From positions 124,001 through 188,000 of the forward strand of contig NZ_SAWZ01000003.1 of NCBI RefSeq assembly GCF_004122095.1: a DNA stretch of 64,000 nucleotides, read 5' to 3'. The DNA is from Pseudoxanthomonas composti. GTDB taxonomy: Bacteria > Pseudomonadota > Gammaproteobacteria > Xanthomonadales > Xanthomonadaceae. Position numbers and translations under genes: made by a program. The notes under the pieces were generated by a model, which was given only the letters and a program-made list of their open reading frames with translations, was not told the origin of the DNA and did no database searches. Position 1 is the first letter of the stretch, and the number at the start of each line of letters is the position of its first letter. Shown one piece after another: positions 47,055 to 58,277 of this stretch.

Positions 47055-47735
47055 ATGCTGGACACCACCCGCGATGTGCTCACGCCCGAAGGCGTGGCCC
47101 TGCAGCTGCCGGCCGCCGGGCCGGTGCCGCGTGCGGTGGCCTGGGGGATCGACCTGGCCGTGCGCCTGGCCGCGCTGTCGGTGTCGGGCATGGTGCTGGC
47201 GGTCATTCCCGGCATGGGCGGCGGGATTCAGCTGATCGTGATGTTCCTGGTGTACTGGGCCTATCCCATCGTGCTGGAGGCGCTGTGGGACGGGCGCACC
47301 GTGGGCAAGCGCGTGCTGGGCCTGCAGGTGGTGGCCGCCGACGGCGGCCCGGTGGGCTGGATGGCGGCCATCGCCCGCAACCTGCTGCGCACCGTGGACA
47401 TGCTGCCGTTCGGCTACGCGCTGGGCCTGCTCAGCTGCCTGGCCGATGCCCACGGCCGTCGCCTGGGCGACCTGGCCGCCGGCACCCTGGTGGTGCATGC
47501 CCAGCGCGAACCGGCGCATGCGCCGGCGCCGGTCAACGCGGTGCTGGCGCCGCCGCTGCCGCTGCGCCCGGACGAGCACGCGGCCATCGTCGCCTTCGGC
47601 GAGCGCGCGCCGCGGCTGACGCCCGAGCGCCAGCAGGAACTGGCCGACATCGCCGAACCGCTGACCCGCGCGCGCGGCCAGGCCGGGGTGCTGCGGCTGT
47701 ACGGCATCGCCAACTGGTTGCTGGGGCGCACATGA
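47055..47735 (+). CDS. RDD-family membrane protein
   Basis: A 226-aa protein with the RDD domain (PRAVAWGIDLAVRL at the start, GRTVGKRVLGLQVV, RLGDLAAGTLVVHA) and three to four membrane helices. First gene of a six-gene operon in which each gene but the last overlaps its predecessor by 4 bp. RDD proteins are thought to be transporters or exchangers, but the role here is unknown. ATG 47055 is chosen; longer frames lack the domain start. Confidence 0.88.
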   Translation: MLDTTRDVLTPEGVALQLPAAGPVPRAVAWGIDLAVRLAALSVSGMVLAVIPGMGGGIQLIVMFLVYWAYPIVLEALWDGRTVGKRVLGLQVVAADGGPVGWMAAIARNLLRTVDMLPFGYALGLLSCLADAHGRRLGDLAAGTLVVHAQREPAHAPAPVNAVLAPPLPLRPDEHAAIVAFGERAPRLTPERQQELADIAEPLTRARGQAGVLRLYGIANWLLGRT

Positions 47736-48727
47736 AGCAGGAGCAGTTCGTCGCCCGCCACCAGCCGGAATGGAACGCCTTCGAGCACTGGCTGCAGACC
47801 CGCGGGCAGGCACGCAAGGCGCGCGGCACCGCCAATGCCGGCGTGCTGGGCGATGACCAGGTGCCGCAGGCCTATCGGCGCCTGTGCCAGCAGCTGGCGC
47901 TGGCGCAGCGGCGGGGCTACAGCCCGGTGGTGACCAACCGCCTGCAGGACCTGATGCAGCGCGGCCACGGCCTGCTGTACCGCACGCGCGCGCCGCGCTG
48001 GCGGGCGGCGCTGGAGTTCGTGCTCGCCGACTTCCCGCGGCTGGTGCGCAGCGAGGCGTTGTGCATGTGGGTGGCCACGGCGTTGTTCGTGCTGCCGCTG
48101 GGGGCGGTGTTCATCGCCCTGCAGGTGCGCCCTGAGCTGGTCCACGGCCTGATGGGCCCGCAGCAGCTGGCCCAGCTGGAAGCCATGTACGACCCGGCCA
48201 GTGCGCACAACCGCATCGGCCGGGAAAGCGGCGGCGACTGGCAGATGTTCGGCTACTACATCATGAACAACATCAGCATCGGCCTGCGCACCTTCGCCAG
48301 CGGCCTGTTGTTCGGCGTCGGGTCAATGCTGGTGCTGGTGTTCAACGGCCTCACCATCGGTGCGGTGTTCGGCCACCTGCAGCAGATCGGCTACAGCGAC
48401 ACGCTGTGGCGCTTCGTATGCGGGCATGGCGCGTTCGAGCTGACCGCCATCGTCATCGCCGGCGGCGCCGGGCTGCAGCTGGGCCTGGGCTGGCTGGCGC
48501 CGGGCCAGCGCAGCCGCCGCGACGGCCTGGTCCATGCCGGCACCAAGGGCGCCAAGCTGGCGCTGGGCGTGGCCTTGATGCTGCTGGTGGCGGCTTTCAT
48601 CGAGGCGTTCTGGTCGTCCATCAACTCCATCCCCGCGCCGATCAAATACAGCGTGGCCGGGGTGCTGTGGCTGCTGGTGTTCGCCTGGCTGTGGCGCGGC
48701 GGCCGCCAGCTGGGGCCGCTGGAATGA
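47732..48727 (+). CDS. SpoIIM/DUF95-family membrane protein
   Basis: A 331-aa protein related to stage II sporulation protein M. The N-terminal half is soluble (FVARHQPEWNAFEHWLQ). From about residue 105 several membrane helices follow, with the typical YYIMNNISIGLRTFASGLLF and GHGAFELTAIVIAGGAGL stretches. In non-sporulating bacteria it occurs with RDD, MoxR and DUF58 genes, as here. Overlaps RDD by 4 bp (ATGA). Confidence 0.9.
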   Translation: MKQEQFVARHQPEWNAFEHWLQTRGQARKARGTANAGVLGDDQVPQAYRRLCQQLALAQRRGYSPVVTNRLQDLMQRGHGLLYRTRAPRWRAALEFVLADFPRLVRSEALCMWVATALFVLPLGAVFIALQVRPELVHGLMGPQQLAQLEAMYDPASAHNRIGRESGGDWQMFGYYIMNNISIGLRTFASGLLFGVGSMLVLVFNGLTIGAVFGHLQQIGYSDTLWRFVCGHGAFELTAIVIAGGAGLQLGLGWLAPGQRSRRDGLVHAGTKGAKLALGVALMLLVAAFIEAFWSSINSIPAPIKYSVAGVLWLLVFAWLWRGGRQLGPLE

Positions 48728-50316
48728 GGCTGGACCAGCTCACCGTGCGCCTGCGCGCGCGCACCGCCTGGGAGGCCGAGGAGCTGGGAATCGCGCTGGT
48801 GCGGCGGCACGCCGCGGCCATCTGGAAACCCTGGCTGCTGGCCAGCCTGCCGGTGTTCGCGCTGATCGGCGCGCTGACCAGCTGGCTGGAGCGGCCGTGG
48901 CTGGCGATGTGGCTGCTGTGGTGGATCAAGCCGCTGTTCGACCGCATCCCGCTGTTCGTCATCTCGCGCGCGACCTTCGGCCAGGTGCCGGGCACGCGGC
49001 AGACCCTGGCCGCGCAGCTGCGCTGGGGGTGGCGGCCGATGCTGGGCTATCTGACCTGGCGGCGGCTGAGCCCGGCGCGTTCGCTGCTGATGCCGGTGGA
49101 CCTGCTGGAGGGCAGCGGCGCCGGCGGCCCGCAGCAGCGCCAGCGCCGGCGCGTACTCGGCCAGCCGGTGTACCTGCATGCCGGTCTGCTGACCTGGGTC
49201 TGCGTGATGTTCGCGCAGGCGCTGACCCTGGCCTGCATCGCGCTGATCTTCATGTTCGTGCCGGTCGATGACCTGCCCGAAGCCGGGCGCGCGGCCTGGA
49301 CCATGGCCACCGAGGATCCGCCGTGGTGGGCCTGGATGATCGTGGCGGCCTTCATGTGGCTGGCCGAGACGCTGGTGGAGCCGTTCTATGTCGGCGCCGG
49401 CTTCGGCCTGTATCTCAACCGCCGTACCCAGATCGAAGCCTGGGACGTGGAGATCGTGTTCCGGCGCATGCGCCAGCGACTGACCGCCAGCAGCCTGTCG
49501 GTGCTGCTGCTGGGCGCGCTGTCGCTGGGCGCACAGGCGCCGGCCCAGGCGCAGGCGCGCGATCCGGCACCGGCCGTCGCGCCGCAGCAGCAGGCGCAGG
49601 TCGGTCCGGACGAGGACGAGGAAGAGGATGAGGCGGAAACCGGCGCCTCGCTGCAGGACGTGTTCGGCCAGGACCAGGCCGGCATCGACGATGCCGCCTT
49701 CGAGCGCGCCGCGGCCAAGGCCTACCAGGACCCGCTGCTGGGCAGCCAGCGCACGGTCAAGCGCTGGGAGGCGCGCGATCCGAAAGAGGACGCGGCCTCG
49801 GCCAAGCCCTCGCTGCCCTGGCTGGCGGCCTTTGGCAGCGTGATCGCTTTCCTGGGCGAATGGGGGCTGTGGATGCTGGCCGCGCTGCTGGTGATCCTGC
49901 TGCTGTGGACCGCGCCGTACTGGCTCAAGTGGATGCGTGGGCTGCGCCAGGAGCCGGTCCAGGCCGCGCCGCAGCGCAGCCAGGCGGTCGAGCCGGTGCT
50001 GCCGCTGCCGCCGGACGTGGCGACCCAGGCGCGCGCGCTGTGGGCCAGGGGACGCGCGCGCGATGCGCTGGCGCTGCTGTACCGGGCCAGCGTGGAGGCC
50101 ATGGTGCTGCGGGCCGGGGTGACGCTGGCCCCGGGCGCGACCGAGGCCGAGTGCCTGCGTGCGGCCCGGCGCATGCCCGAGGCGGCCGACCGCGCCAGCT
50201 TCGCGCAGGCCGTGCGGGTGTGGCAGTACGCGGCCTATGCGCAGACGCTGCCGGACGATGCCGCCTTCGACAGCTTGGTCGGCGACTTGCAGCAGCGCTT
50301 CGGGTGGCGCGCATGA
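48724..50316 (+). CDS. DUF4129-domain membrane protein
   Basis: A 530-aa protein. The N-terminal half has membrane helices (WKPWLLASLPVFALIGALTS, AGLLTWVCVMFAQALTLACI, WWAWMIVAAFMWLAETLVE). An acidic linker (DEDEEEDEAE) follows, then another helix near 385-405 and a cytoplasmic DUF4129 domain at the C-terminus (ALWARGRARDALALLYRASV, GATEAECLRAAR). Role unknown; a fixed member of MoxR-DUF58 operons. It starts at the ATG overlapping the SpoIIM stop by 4 bp. Confidence 0.87.
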   Translation: MRLDQLTVRLRARTAWEAEELGIALVRRHAAAIWKPWLLASLPVFALIGALTSWLERPWLAMWLLWWIKPLFDRIPLFVISRATFGQVPGTRQTLAAQLRWGWRPMLGYLTWRRLSPARSLLMPVDLLEGSGAGGPQQRQRRRVLGQPVYLHAGLLTWVCVMFAQALTLACIALIFMFVPVDDLPEAGRAAWTMATEDPPWWAWMIVAAFMWLAETLVEPFYVGAGFGLYLNRRTQIEAWDVEIVFRRMRQRLTASSLSVLLLGALSLGAQAPAQAQARDPAPAVAPQQQAQVGPDEDEEEDEAETGASLQDVFGQDQAGIDDAAFERAAAKAYQDPLLGSQRTVKRWEARDPKEDAASAKPSLPWLAAFGSVIAFLGEWGLWMLAALLVILLLWTAPYWLKWMRGLRQEPVQAAPQRSQAVEPVLPLPPDVATQARALWARGRARDALALLYRASVEAMVLRAGVTLAPGATEAECLRAARRMPEAADRASFAQAVRVWQYAAYAQTLPDDAAFDSLVGDLQQRFGWRA

Positions 50317-51511
50317 GCCGGGTGCGCAGCGGCTCCAGCAGCGTGCGTGGCGCCAAGGGCGGGCTGCTGTTCCTGCTCGCGCTGGTCGTGGTGGTGCTGG
50401 GGACCGGCTGGTTCCTTGGCAACTTCGAACGGGTCGAGCACACCATCGACCTGCCGCCGCGGGGCGAGGCCGGCTACAACCCGCTGTACGCGCTGCGGCA
50501 GACGCTGCGCGCGGCCGGGGTGCCGGCCGAGTCGCGCATGCGCGCGGACCTGGCCAAGCAGCCGCTGGCGCCCCGCGACACCTTGCTGGTGCTGGGCGAC
50601 CCGCGCGCGATCGGCCCGGTCGAGCGCGAGCGCCTGCTGGACTGGGTATGGGCAGGCGGCCATCTGATCGTGCGCACGCCGCCGGCCGAAGCCTGGGAGC
50701 GCCAGATCCAGGTGCCGCTGCTGGAAGCGCTGGACGTGCAGGTCCTGGAGCGGGACAGCGACTGCCTGTCGCTGACGATCCAGGGCCAGGACCCGCACAG
50801 CGAGTTCTGCTCCGGCCGCCGCTTCACCTTCGAGGAGGTCGAGCCCGAGCTGGCCTGGGGCGACCTGCAGGCCGGCTATGCCTACGCGCGCCTGGGCTAC
50901 GGCGAAGGCTATGTCGATGTGCTGGCGGACATGGATTTCCTCACCAACGATGGCGGCCTGGCCGGCAATGTCTTCGGCCTGGGCCAGGGCCGCAGGACCG
51001 GCGGCCTGCGCGACGTGCCGCACCAGCGCATGGCCCTGCGCATCCTGGCGCCCAATTACGGCCAGGGCACGGTGCATCTGATCTACGGGGCCAAGGCGCC
51101 CTCGCTGCTGCGCACGCTGCTGGTCAACGGCTGGCCGGTGTGGCTGCCCCTGCTGCTGGCGGTGCTGGCCTGGCTGTGGGCGCGCATGCAGCGTTTCGGC
51201 CCGCTGCTGCCTCCGCCGCCGGGCGATCGCCGCTCGCTGCTGGAGCACGTGCGCGCCAGCGGCGAGCACCTCTACCGCTACGGCAAGGGCCCGCTGCTGT
51301 ACGCGGCCGTGCGCCAGGCTTTCCTGCTGCGGCTGCGCCGGCGCGATCCGCTGGCCGCCTCGCTGGGCGGTCAGGCCCAGGCCGAGCTGCTGGCCCAGCG
51401 CCTGGGCCTGGACGCGGCGCGCATCGTCCAGGCCCTGCAGGTCCCGGCCGGCAACGCCGACGCCCAGTTCCGCGACCGCATCTCCCTTCTGATCCACATG
51501 AGGAACCGACT

Positions 51512-51515
<4 letters not shown>
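50313..51515 (+). CDS. DUF4350-domain membrane protein
   Basis: A 400-aa protein with an N-terminal helix ([20 protein letters not shown]), a GATase-like soluble domain with the DUF4350 marks [47 protein letters not shown], and a second helix near 280-300 before a cytoplasmic tail. Function unknown; probably interacts with the membrane partners of this operon. 4-bp overlaps on both sides. Confidence 0.87.
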
Positions 51516-52504
<989 letters not shown>

Positions 52505-52634
52505 TTGCACGGGCGATGCCGGCATCGCGATCGGGCCGCCTCGGCCGCGCGCGCGCGCACCAGGCACGGGCGCTGCCCGCCGATGGCCCGCGGCCGCCGG
52601 GCGCGCTGTGTCCATGCACGAAGGACTGGGCGCG

Positions 52635-53936
52635 ATGAGACCGGCACCGCTGCTGCTGGTGTTGCTGGTGGCCTGGTCGCTGCTGGGACTGGCGCTGTTC
52701 CTGCTGCCGGTGCCGCTGTGGAGCTGGCAGCTGTTCGGTGGCGCGCTGGGCCTGCTGGTGCTGGTCGATGGCCTGCGCCTGTACCGGCAGCCCTCGCCGC
52801 TGGTCACGCGCCGCGTGCCCGACGCGCTGGCGCTGGATGTCGAGCGGCCGGTCACCCTGACCCTGCAGCCGCAGGTGAAGCGACAGTTCGCGCAGGTGCA
52901 CGACCTGCACCCCGGCGGCTGGGACATGCGCGACCTGCCGCAGCGGGTGCAGCTGGTGGCCGATGAAGCCTTGAGCCTGACCTATCGGCTCAAGCCCACC
53001 GCCCGCGGCGATGCGAGCTTCGTCGGCGTGCAGCTGCGCCTGCGCTCGCCCTGGCGGCTGTGGCGGCAATCGCGGGTGATCGGCGCGCCGCAGTCGGTGC
53101 GCGTGTATCCGGACTTCGCTCCGCTGGCGCGCTTTGCCCTGCTCAGCGCCGAGCAGGCCTCGCGGCTGATGGGCGCGCATCTCAAGCGCCGCCGCGGCGA
53201 GGGCACCGACTTCAACCAGATGCGCGAGTACCGCGTGGGCGACAGCCTGCGCCAGATCGACTGGAAGGCCACCGCCCGGGCGCGCAAGCTGATCTCGCGC
53301 GAGTACCAGGACGAGAAGAACCAGCAGCTGGTGATGATGCTGGACACCGGCCGGCGCATGCTGGCGCGCGAGGGCATGCTGGGGCACTTCGACCATGTGC
53401 TCAACGCCTCGCTGGTGGTGTCCTACCTGGCCCTGCGCCAGGGCGATGCGGTGGGCTTGTTCGCCACTGGCGGGCAAAGCCGCTGGGTGCCGCCGCAGCG
53501 CGGCCCGGGTGGCATCGACCCGCTGTTGCGCGCCAGCTACGACCTGCAGCCGCAGCCGGTGGCCACCGACTACCTGGCCGCGGCCAGCGAGTTCGTCCTG
53601 CGCCAGCGCCGCCGCGCGCTGGTGATGCTGTCCACCAACGTGCGCGATGAGGACATCGAGGACCTGCTGGCCGCGGTGCGCCTGCTCGGCAAGCGCCACC
53701 TGGTGTGCGTGGCCAGCCTGCGCGAATCGGTGCTGGATACGGCGCTGACGGCCGAGGTGGAGGACCTGAAGGATGCCATCCACAGCGCCGCCGTGGCCCG
53801 CTACCTGGAGCAACGCGCCGCCGCCCACGACCTGCTGCGCAGCCACCGGGTGATGGTGCTGGATGTCACCGCCGAGCAACTGCCCGGCGCGCTGGTCGAG
53901 CGCTATCTGGCGGTCAAGCGCGACGGCCTGCTGTAG
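52635..53936 (+). CDS. DUF58 (vWA-like) protein
   Basis: A 433-aa protein with two N-terminal membrane helices ([20 protein letters not shown]) and the DUF58 signature [20 protein letters not shown] followed by [12 protein letters not shown], then a von Willebrand A-like fold ([10 protein letters not shown] in place of a strict MIDAS DxSxS). It is the likely MoxR partner. It is the only gene of the operon not overlapping its predecessor: 130 bp separate it from moxR. ATG 52635 has AAGGA upstream; ATG 52614 is in frame but lacks one. Confidence 0.9.
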   Translation: MRPAPLLLVLLVAWSLLGLALFLLPVPLWSWQLFGGALGLLVLVDGLRLYRQPSPLVTRRVPDALALDVERPVTLTLQPQVKRQFAQVHDLHPGGWDMRDLPQRVQLVADEALSLTYRLKPTARGDASFVGVQLRLRSPWRLWRQSRVIGAPQSVRVYPDFAPLARFALLSAEQASRLMGAHLKRRRGEGTDFNQMREYRVGDSLRQIDWKATARARKLISREYQDEKNQQLVMMLDTGRRMLAREGMLGHFDHVLNASLVVSYLALRQGDAVGLFATGGQSRWVPPQRGPGGIDPLLRASYDLQPQPVATDYLAAASEFVLRQRRRALVMLSTNVRDEDIEDLLAAVRLLGKRHLVCVASLRESVLDTALTAEVEDLKDAIHSAAVARYLEQRAAAHDLLRSHRVMVLDVTAEQLPGALVERYLAVKRDGLL

Positions 53937-54067
53937 CGCCCGCGGAAAATCTTTGCGACGCCGGTAGAGCGGGCGTGCGTTGCGAACATGCGGATGCAGC
54001 GTTGACGGGAGGGTGAGAGAATCGTTTCAACAGGACCGGCTTTGTTTCGGCCAGACGCAGGGATTTC

Positions 54068-54925
54068 GTGAAGACTCCACCAGGTTTGCAGGCGCTGATC
54101 GACGACGGCGTCATCGATGCCGTGTTGCGGCCGCTCAAGAGCGGCAAGGAGGCGGCTGTTTACGTCGTGCGCAGCGGCGATGAGGTGCGCTGCGCCAAGG
54201 TCTACAAGGACATGGCCCAGCGCAGCTTCCAGCAGCGCACGCAGTACCAGGAAGGGCGCAAGGTCCGCGGCAGCCGCGAGGCGCGGGCCATCGGCAAGTC
54301 CAGCAAGTACGGCCGCAAGCAGCAGGAAGTGGCCTGGAAGAACACCGAGGTCGAAGCGCTGTACCAGCTGCGCGAGGCCGGCATGCGCGTGCCCGAGCCC
54401 TTCGGCTACTTCCATGGCGTGCTGGTGATGGAGCTGGTCACCGACGCGGAAGGATTCTCCGCCCCACGCCTGGGCGAGGTGGAACTGACTCCCCAGCAGG
54501 CGCGCGACTACCACGCGGTGCTGATCCGTCAGGTCGTGTTGATGCTGTGCTGCGGGCTGATCCACGGCGATCTGTCGCCGTACAACGTGCTGGTCGCCGC
54601 CGACGGGCCGATCGTGATCGACTTCCCGCAGGTGGTCAGCGCCGCCGGCAACAACGCCGCGCGCAGCATGCTGCTGCGCGATGTCAACAACCTCACCGCC
54701 TACTTCGGACGCTGGGCGCCGGAGCTGCTGGACACCTGGTATGGCGAGGAGATGTGGAAGCTGTTCGAGGCCGGCGAGCTGTTGCCGGGCACGGTGCTGA
54801 CCGGCAAGTTCACCCCCGACGCGCGAACCGTGGACCTGGACAGCGTGCGCGAGGCAATCAACGAGGCGCGCCAGGAAGCGCTGATCCGCCAGCAGGGGCG
54901 CGAGGCGGCGGCCGAGGACGACTGA
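54068..54925 (+). CDS. RIO-type serine protein kinase
   Basis: Atypical RIO kinase of 285 aa. The nucleotide loop region is PLKSGKEAAVYVVRSGDEV with a catalytic-type lysine in CAKVYKD. The catalytic loop is IHGDLSPYNVLV and the metal-binding Asp is in PIVIDFPQ. Bacterial homologs such as Pseudomonas PA4780 are active kinases of unclear target. Start codon GTG 54068 (MKTPPGLQALIDDG) with little ribosome-binding sequence. Monocistronic. Confidence 0.92.
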   Translation: MKTPPGLQALIDDGVIDAVLRPLKSGKEAAVYVVRSGDEVRCAKVYKDMAQRSFQQRTQYQEGRKVRGSREARAIGKSSKYGRKQQEVAWKNTEVEALYQLREAGMRVPEPFGYFHGVLVMELVTDAEGFSAPRLGEVELTPQQARDYHAVLIRQVVLMLCCGLIHGDLSPYNVLVAADGPIVIDFPQVVSAAGNNAARSMLLRDVNNLTAYFGRWAPELLDTWYGEEMWKLFEAGELLPGTVLTGKFTPDARTVDLDSVREAINEARQEALIRQQGREAAAEDD

Positions 54926-54960
54926 GCCTTGCCCCTTCCCCGTAAGGGCCCGCACTGATC

Positions 54961-55095
54961 CCTTCTCCCGCACGCGGGAGAAGGTGGCGCGAAGCGCCCG
55001 ATGGGGGCGCTTTGGCCATCAAGCATCGCGCAGCCCCATTCGCCATGTCGGGCACCGTCCCCCGCAGGCGGGGGAAGGGCAAAGTCGCTTTCCTC
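54961..55095. repeat. CTTCTCCCGC-type hairpin repeats
   Basis: In the 227-bp gap between the convergent RIO kinase and TonB receptor genes: CCTTCTCCCG and CGGGAGAAGG (54961-54984) form a 10-bp hairpin, followed by GGCGCGAAGCGCC, then TCCCCCGC and GCGGGGGA (55058-55075). These are typical scattered xanthomonad repeats and may stop transcription on both strands. Confidence 0.7.
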
Positions 55096-55152
55096 CTCCC
55101 GCAGGCGGCCTGCACAGGTCCCTCCACAGACGGGAGAAAGACCCAACACCGC

Positions 55153-57960
55153 TCAGAAGTCGGCGCGGAAGCCCAGGCTGACGCGACGGCCCGACAGTTC
55201 GTACATGGTCGGGAAAGCCGGGTCGATGGTGTAGCCGGTGGTCGCCTCGTCGGTGAGGTTGATCACTTCCAGGCTGAGCTTCATGTGGTCGTTGAGGCGA
55301 TAGCCCATCGACAGGTCGGTCTGGCCGTAGGCGTCGCGGTACACCGGGTACATGTTGCGCTCGATGTACTCCACGTACTTGTCCTTGTAGTTGTAGGACA
55401 CCCGCGCGTCGAAGCGATCGCGCTCGTAGTACAGGGTGAAGTTGTAGGCCTTCTCGGCCAGGCCTTCCGGCGGGGTGGGGATGTCCAGGTCCGAGGCGCC
55501 GGTCAGCGAATTGTCCAGCATGGTGTAGTTGGCATTGATGCCCAAGCCCTCCAGCGCCGGGTGCAGCATGCTCAGCGGCAGCTGGGCGACCAGCTCCAGG
55601 CCGGTGACCTTGTAGGCGCCGTCGGCATTGACCGGCTGGTACACGTCGAAGTCGTAGTAGCCATCCAGCGAGCCATTGGCGTTGAGCTTCTCCACATTGG
55701 GCACCACGCCGGTCAGTTCCTGCCGCACCACGCCCTGGATCTGCTTCCAGAAATACGAGGCCGCCAGCAGGCCGCCGTTGTCCAGGTACTGCTCCAGGCC
55801 CACCTCCCACTGCTTGGCCGTGGTCGGCTTGAGGTCCGGGTTGCCGTCGCTGAAGCGGAAGTCGTTCCAGCTGACCGTGCGCTTGTAGGCGATATCGGTC
55901 AGCGCCGGGCGCATCAGCGTCTCCGACGCGGCCGCGCGCAGCAGCAGGTTGTGGGCCAGCTCGGCGTTCATGTTCAGGCTCGGCAGGACGTCGCGGTAGC
56001 TGCCTTGCTTGGAGATCGGCGTGGCGGTATAGCCGGTGCTGCCGTCGCTGTTCTGCACCTGGTGAAAGCCGGAGGAATCCACCGTGGTGTCCACGCCACG
56101 CGCGCCGGCGTTGATGTGCACCGGCACGCGGCCGATGTCGAAATCGAAATTGGCCATCGCGTACAGGCTCAGCACCTGCTCATCGACCTGGTAGAACTGG
56201 CCGTCGTCCAGCGGCGTGACGTAGCCGGGATAGCGGAAGATCCGCCGCGCATCGTCGTTGGACACCTGTGCCCATTGCAGCTCCTTGACCTGGTAGGCCT
56301 TGCCGCCGGTGATGTCGGTGACGTTGCGCAAGGGGCTGTCGGCCAGCGTGCGGGTATTCACCCAAGCCGTGCTGCCGGCGCCCGGGCCCTGGATCTTGCC
56401 CATGCCGTATTCGCGGGTCTTGGACTTGTCGGTGTAGCGCGCGCCGAACTGCACGCTGCTCAATGCCGGCAGGAAGGCCAGGTTCATCTGCCGGGTCAGG
56501 TCCAGCTGCGCGGCGTACTTGTCGTCCTTGACCTGCTCGACCTCGGTCTCGTAGGCCTCGAAGCGGTACGCGCCTGGGCTGTTGTACATGTCAAAGCCCG
56601 CACTCGGCAGCGTCTCGCCGCCGCGGGCGGTCCAGCGGCTGCGCGAGGGACCATAGGCCACGTGCTTGAGGTTGGCAAAGTCCGAGTCGCGTCGCGCCCC
56701 GGAATAGCCGACCAGCGCGTTGACCTTCCAGTCGCCCGGCGCCCAATCCAGGTTGGCGCTGAGCTGGCGGTAGTCGGTCTCGTTGATCCGTTCCTTGCTC
56801 AGCATCTCGTGCTGGGTCGCGGTGTAGGAGACATCGCGCAGCACCACCATGCCGTATTGCGAGAGCGTGGTGTCGTCGTAGGCGTGGATGGTGTCCAGTG
56901 TGCTGCGGCTGGAGGCGGTGTAGGCGGCGGCGTCGTATTCGTCCTCGGTGGTGTCGAAACCGCCGAGCATCGCGTCCAGGCTAAGGCCAAAGGTGTTGCT
57001 GGGCTTGTACTGCAGCGAGGCCGTGGCGCCCCACTGTTCCTGGTCGTTGAGGTAGACGCGGTCGCCGACCTTGTCCTGGAACACGATGCGGCTGGTCTCG
57101 TTGCTATCCCGGCGGTCCTTGACGACGATGCCGGCATCGCGCGCCAGCACCGCGGCGGCCTGCGTGCCGCGCGTGCCCGAAGCTTCCAGGAAGCGGCCCA
57201 TCGGGCGGAAGTTGATGCCGGAGTTGGCATCGGTGCGGTTGGTGCGCTGGGCGCGCGAGTAGGACACCAGTGCGCCCCAGTCGCCCCAGGTGTCGCTGGC
57301 GATGAAGGACAGCTTGGGGTCCACTTCCTCGGAGATGGAGTTGTGCGCGGCCTCGGCGGAGAAGGCCAGCTTGCGCTGGTCGAAATCAAAGGGGCGCGCG
57401 GTGGCGATCTGCACCGAACCTGCGATGCCGCCCTCCTCGTCGGCCGCCGTCGGCGACTTCTGCACGGTCACGCTCTGCAGCACCTCCGAGGCGAAGATGT
57501 CGAACTGCACGTCGCGCCCGCCGCTGCCGGAGGCGGTGGCCAGGTTGTTGATCGAGACCATGGTGAACTCCGAGGGCAGGCCGCGCACGTTCACGCGCGT
57601 GCCCAGGCCCTTGTTGCGCTCGATGGTCACGCCGGGCATGCGCTGCATGGCCTCGGCCAGGTTCTGCTCGGGGAAGTCGGCCACGTCGGTGGCCACGATG
57701 GAATCGGAGAAGCGCACGTCGTAGCGCTTGAGGTCGGTGGCCTTCTCCAGGGCCTTGCTGTAGGTGCCGGCCACGGTCACCGTGTCCAGCTGCCGGGCCT
57801 CGAGCGTGGTGCTGCCGTCCGGCGTCGCCGCGGTCGTCTCCTGCGCCAGGGTGTGGAGTGGCGCGCAGAGCAGGCCGCCGATCAGGGCGTGGCCGATCGC
57901 CAGGCTCAACAGCTTCCGGTGGGGGGCGGACAAGGCCGCCTCCCGGCAGGTGGTCATCAT
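55153..57960 (-). CDS. TonB-dependent outer-membrane receptor
   Basis: A 935-aa receptor of the Xanthomonas/Caulobacter class (TIGR01782-like). After a signal peptide ending THTLAQ comes the plug (FPEQNLAEAMQRMPGVTIER, GLGTRVNVRGLPSEFTMVSI, SVTVQKSPTAADEEGGIAGS). The 22-stranded barrel ends RRVSLGFRADF with terminal Phe. The class often imports plant or algal carbohydrates; the substrate here cannot be told. No FecIR-type regulators are adjacent. Nearest on the same strand are a YgiC-like gene and a GH5 enzyme. GGGGAAC precedes ATG 57960; ATG 57957 follows directly. Confidence 0.93.
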   Translation of the reverse strand: MMTTCREAALSAPHRKLLSLAIGHALIGGLLCAPLHTLAQETTAATPDGSTTLEARQLDTVTVAGTYSKALEKATDLKRYDVRFSDSIVATDVADFPEQNLAEAMQRMPGVTIERNKGLGTRVNVRGLPSEFTMVSINNLATASGSGGRDVQFDIFASEVLQSVTVQKSPTAADEEGGIAGSVQIATARPFDFDQRKLAFSAEAAHNSISEEVDPKLSFIASDTWGDWGALVSYSRAQRTNRTDANSGINFRPMGRFLEASGTRGTQAAAVLARDAGIVVKDRRDSNETSRIVFQDKVGDRVYLNDQEQWGATASLQYKPSNTFGLSLDAMLGGFDTTEDEYDAAAYTASSRSTLDTIHAYDDTTLSQYGMVVLRDVSYTATQHEMLSKERINETDYRQLSANLDWAPGDWKVNALVGYSGARRDSDFANLKHVAYGPSRSRWTARGGETLPSAGFDMYNSPGAYRFEAYETEVEQVKDDKYAAQLDLTRQMNLAFLPALSSVQFGARYTDKSKTREYGMGKIQGPGAGSTAWVNTRTLADSPLRNVTDITGGKAYQVKELQWAQVSNDDARRIFRYPGYVTPLDDGQFYQVDEQVLSLYAMANFDFDIGRVPVHINAGARGVDTTVDSSGFHQVQNSDGSTGYTATPISKQGSYRDVLPSLNMNAELAHNLLLRAAASETLMRPALTDIAYKRTVSWNDFRFSDGNPDLKPTTAKQWEVGLEQYLDNGGLLAASYFWKQIQGVVRQELTGVVPNVEKLNANGSLDGYYDFDVYQPVNADGAYKVTGLELVAQLPLSMLHPALEGLGINANYTMLDNSLTGASDLDIPTPPEGLAEKAYNFTLYYERDRFDARVSYNYKDKYVEYIERNMYPVYRDAYGQTDLSMGYRLNDHMKLSLEVINLTDEATTGYTIDPAFPTMYELSGRRVSLGFRADF

Positions 57961-58277
57961 CAGGTTGTTCCCCGTTGCATTCGGTGTCGGTGGGCGCGCC
58001 GCCCCGCGCGCAAGCGCGGGAAGAAGACAGCTGCCCGTGGGAGGGCCGGAAACCGGCGCGCCGAGGTTAGTGACCGAATGTGATCGCTTTATTTCGAAAC
58101 GGCATGCGATATGCGGCGTGCGCCGGCGATGCGACGCCTGGTGGCGATTTCGCGGGGCAGGTGCGATCGGCCCGACAACGAGCACACTCAGACAACCGTC
58201 ATCCCGACCTGCGCCGGGATGACGGGCTCACCTATCGCGTGAGTGCCTGGCTGTGGGCCCGGCTGCGGGCCCGCGCA
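57961..58277. other. intergenic region with a GTCATCCCG hairpin
   Basis: A 317-bp gap upstream of the TonB receptor and downstream of the YgiC-like gene. CCGTCATCCCG and CGGGATGACGG (58196-58206 and 58215-58225) form an 11-bp stem, a common repeat type that may end the YgiC-like transcript. The receptor promoter should lie nearer 57.96-58.1 kb; I cannot define it. Confidence 0.55.

Noticed and set aside
55153..58185. Longer start for the TonB receptor (1010 aa)
   Set aside because: The added 75 residues lack similarity and precede the signal peptide; ATG 57960 has a ribosome-binding sequence.
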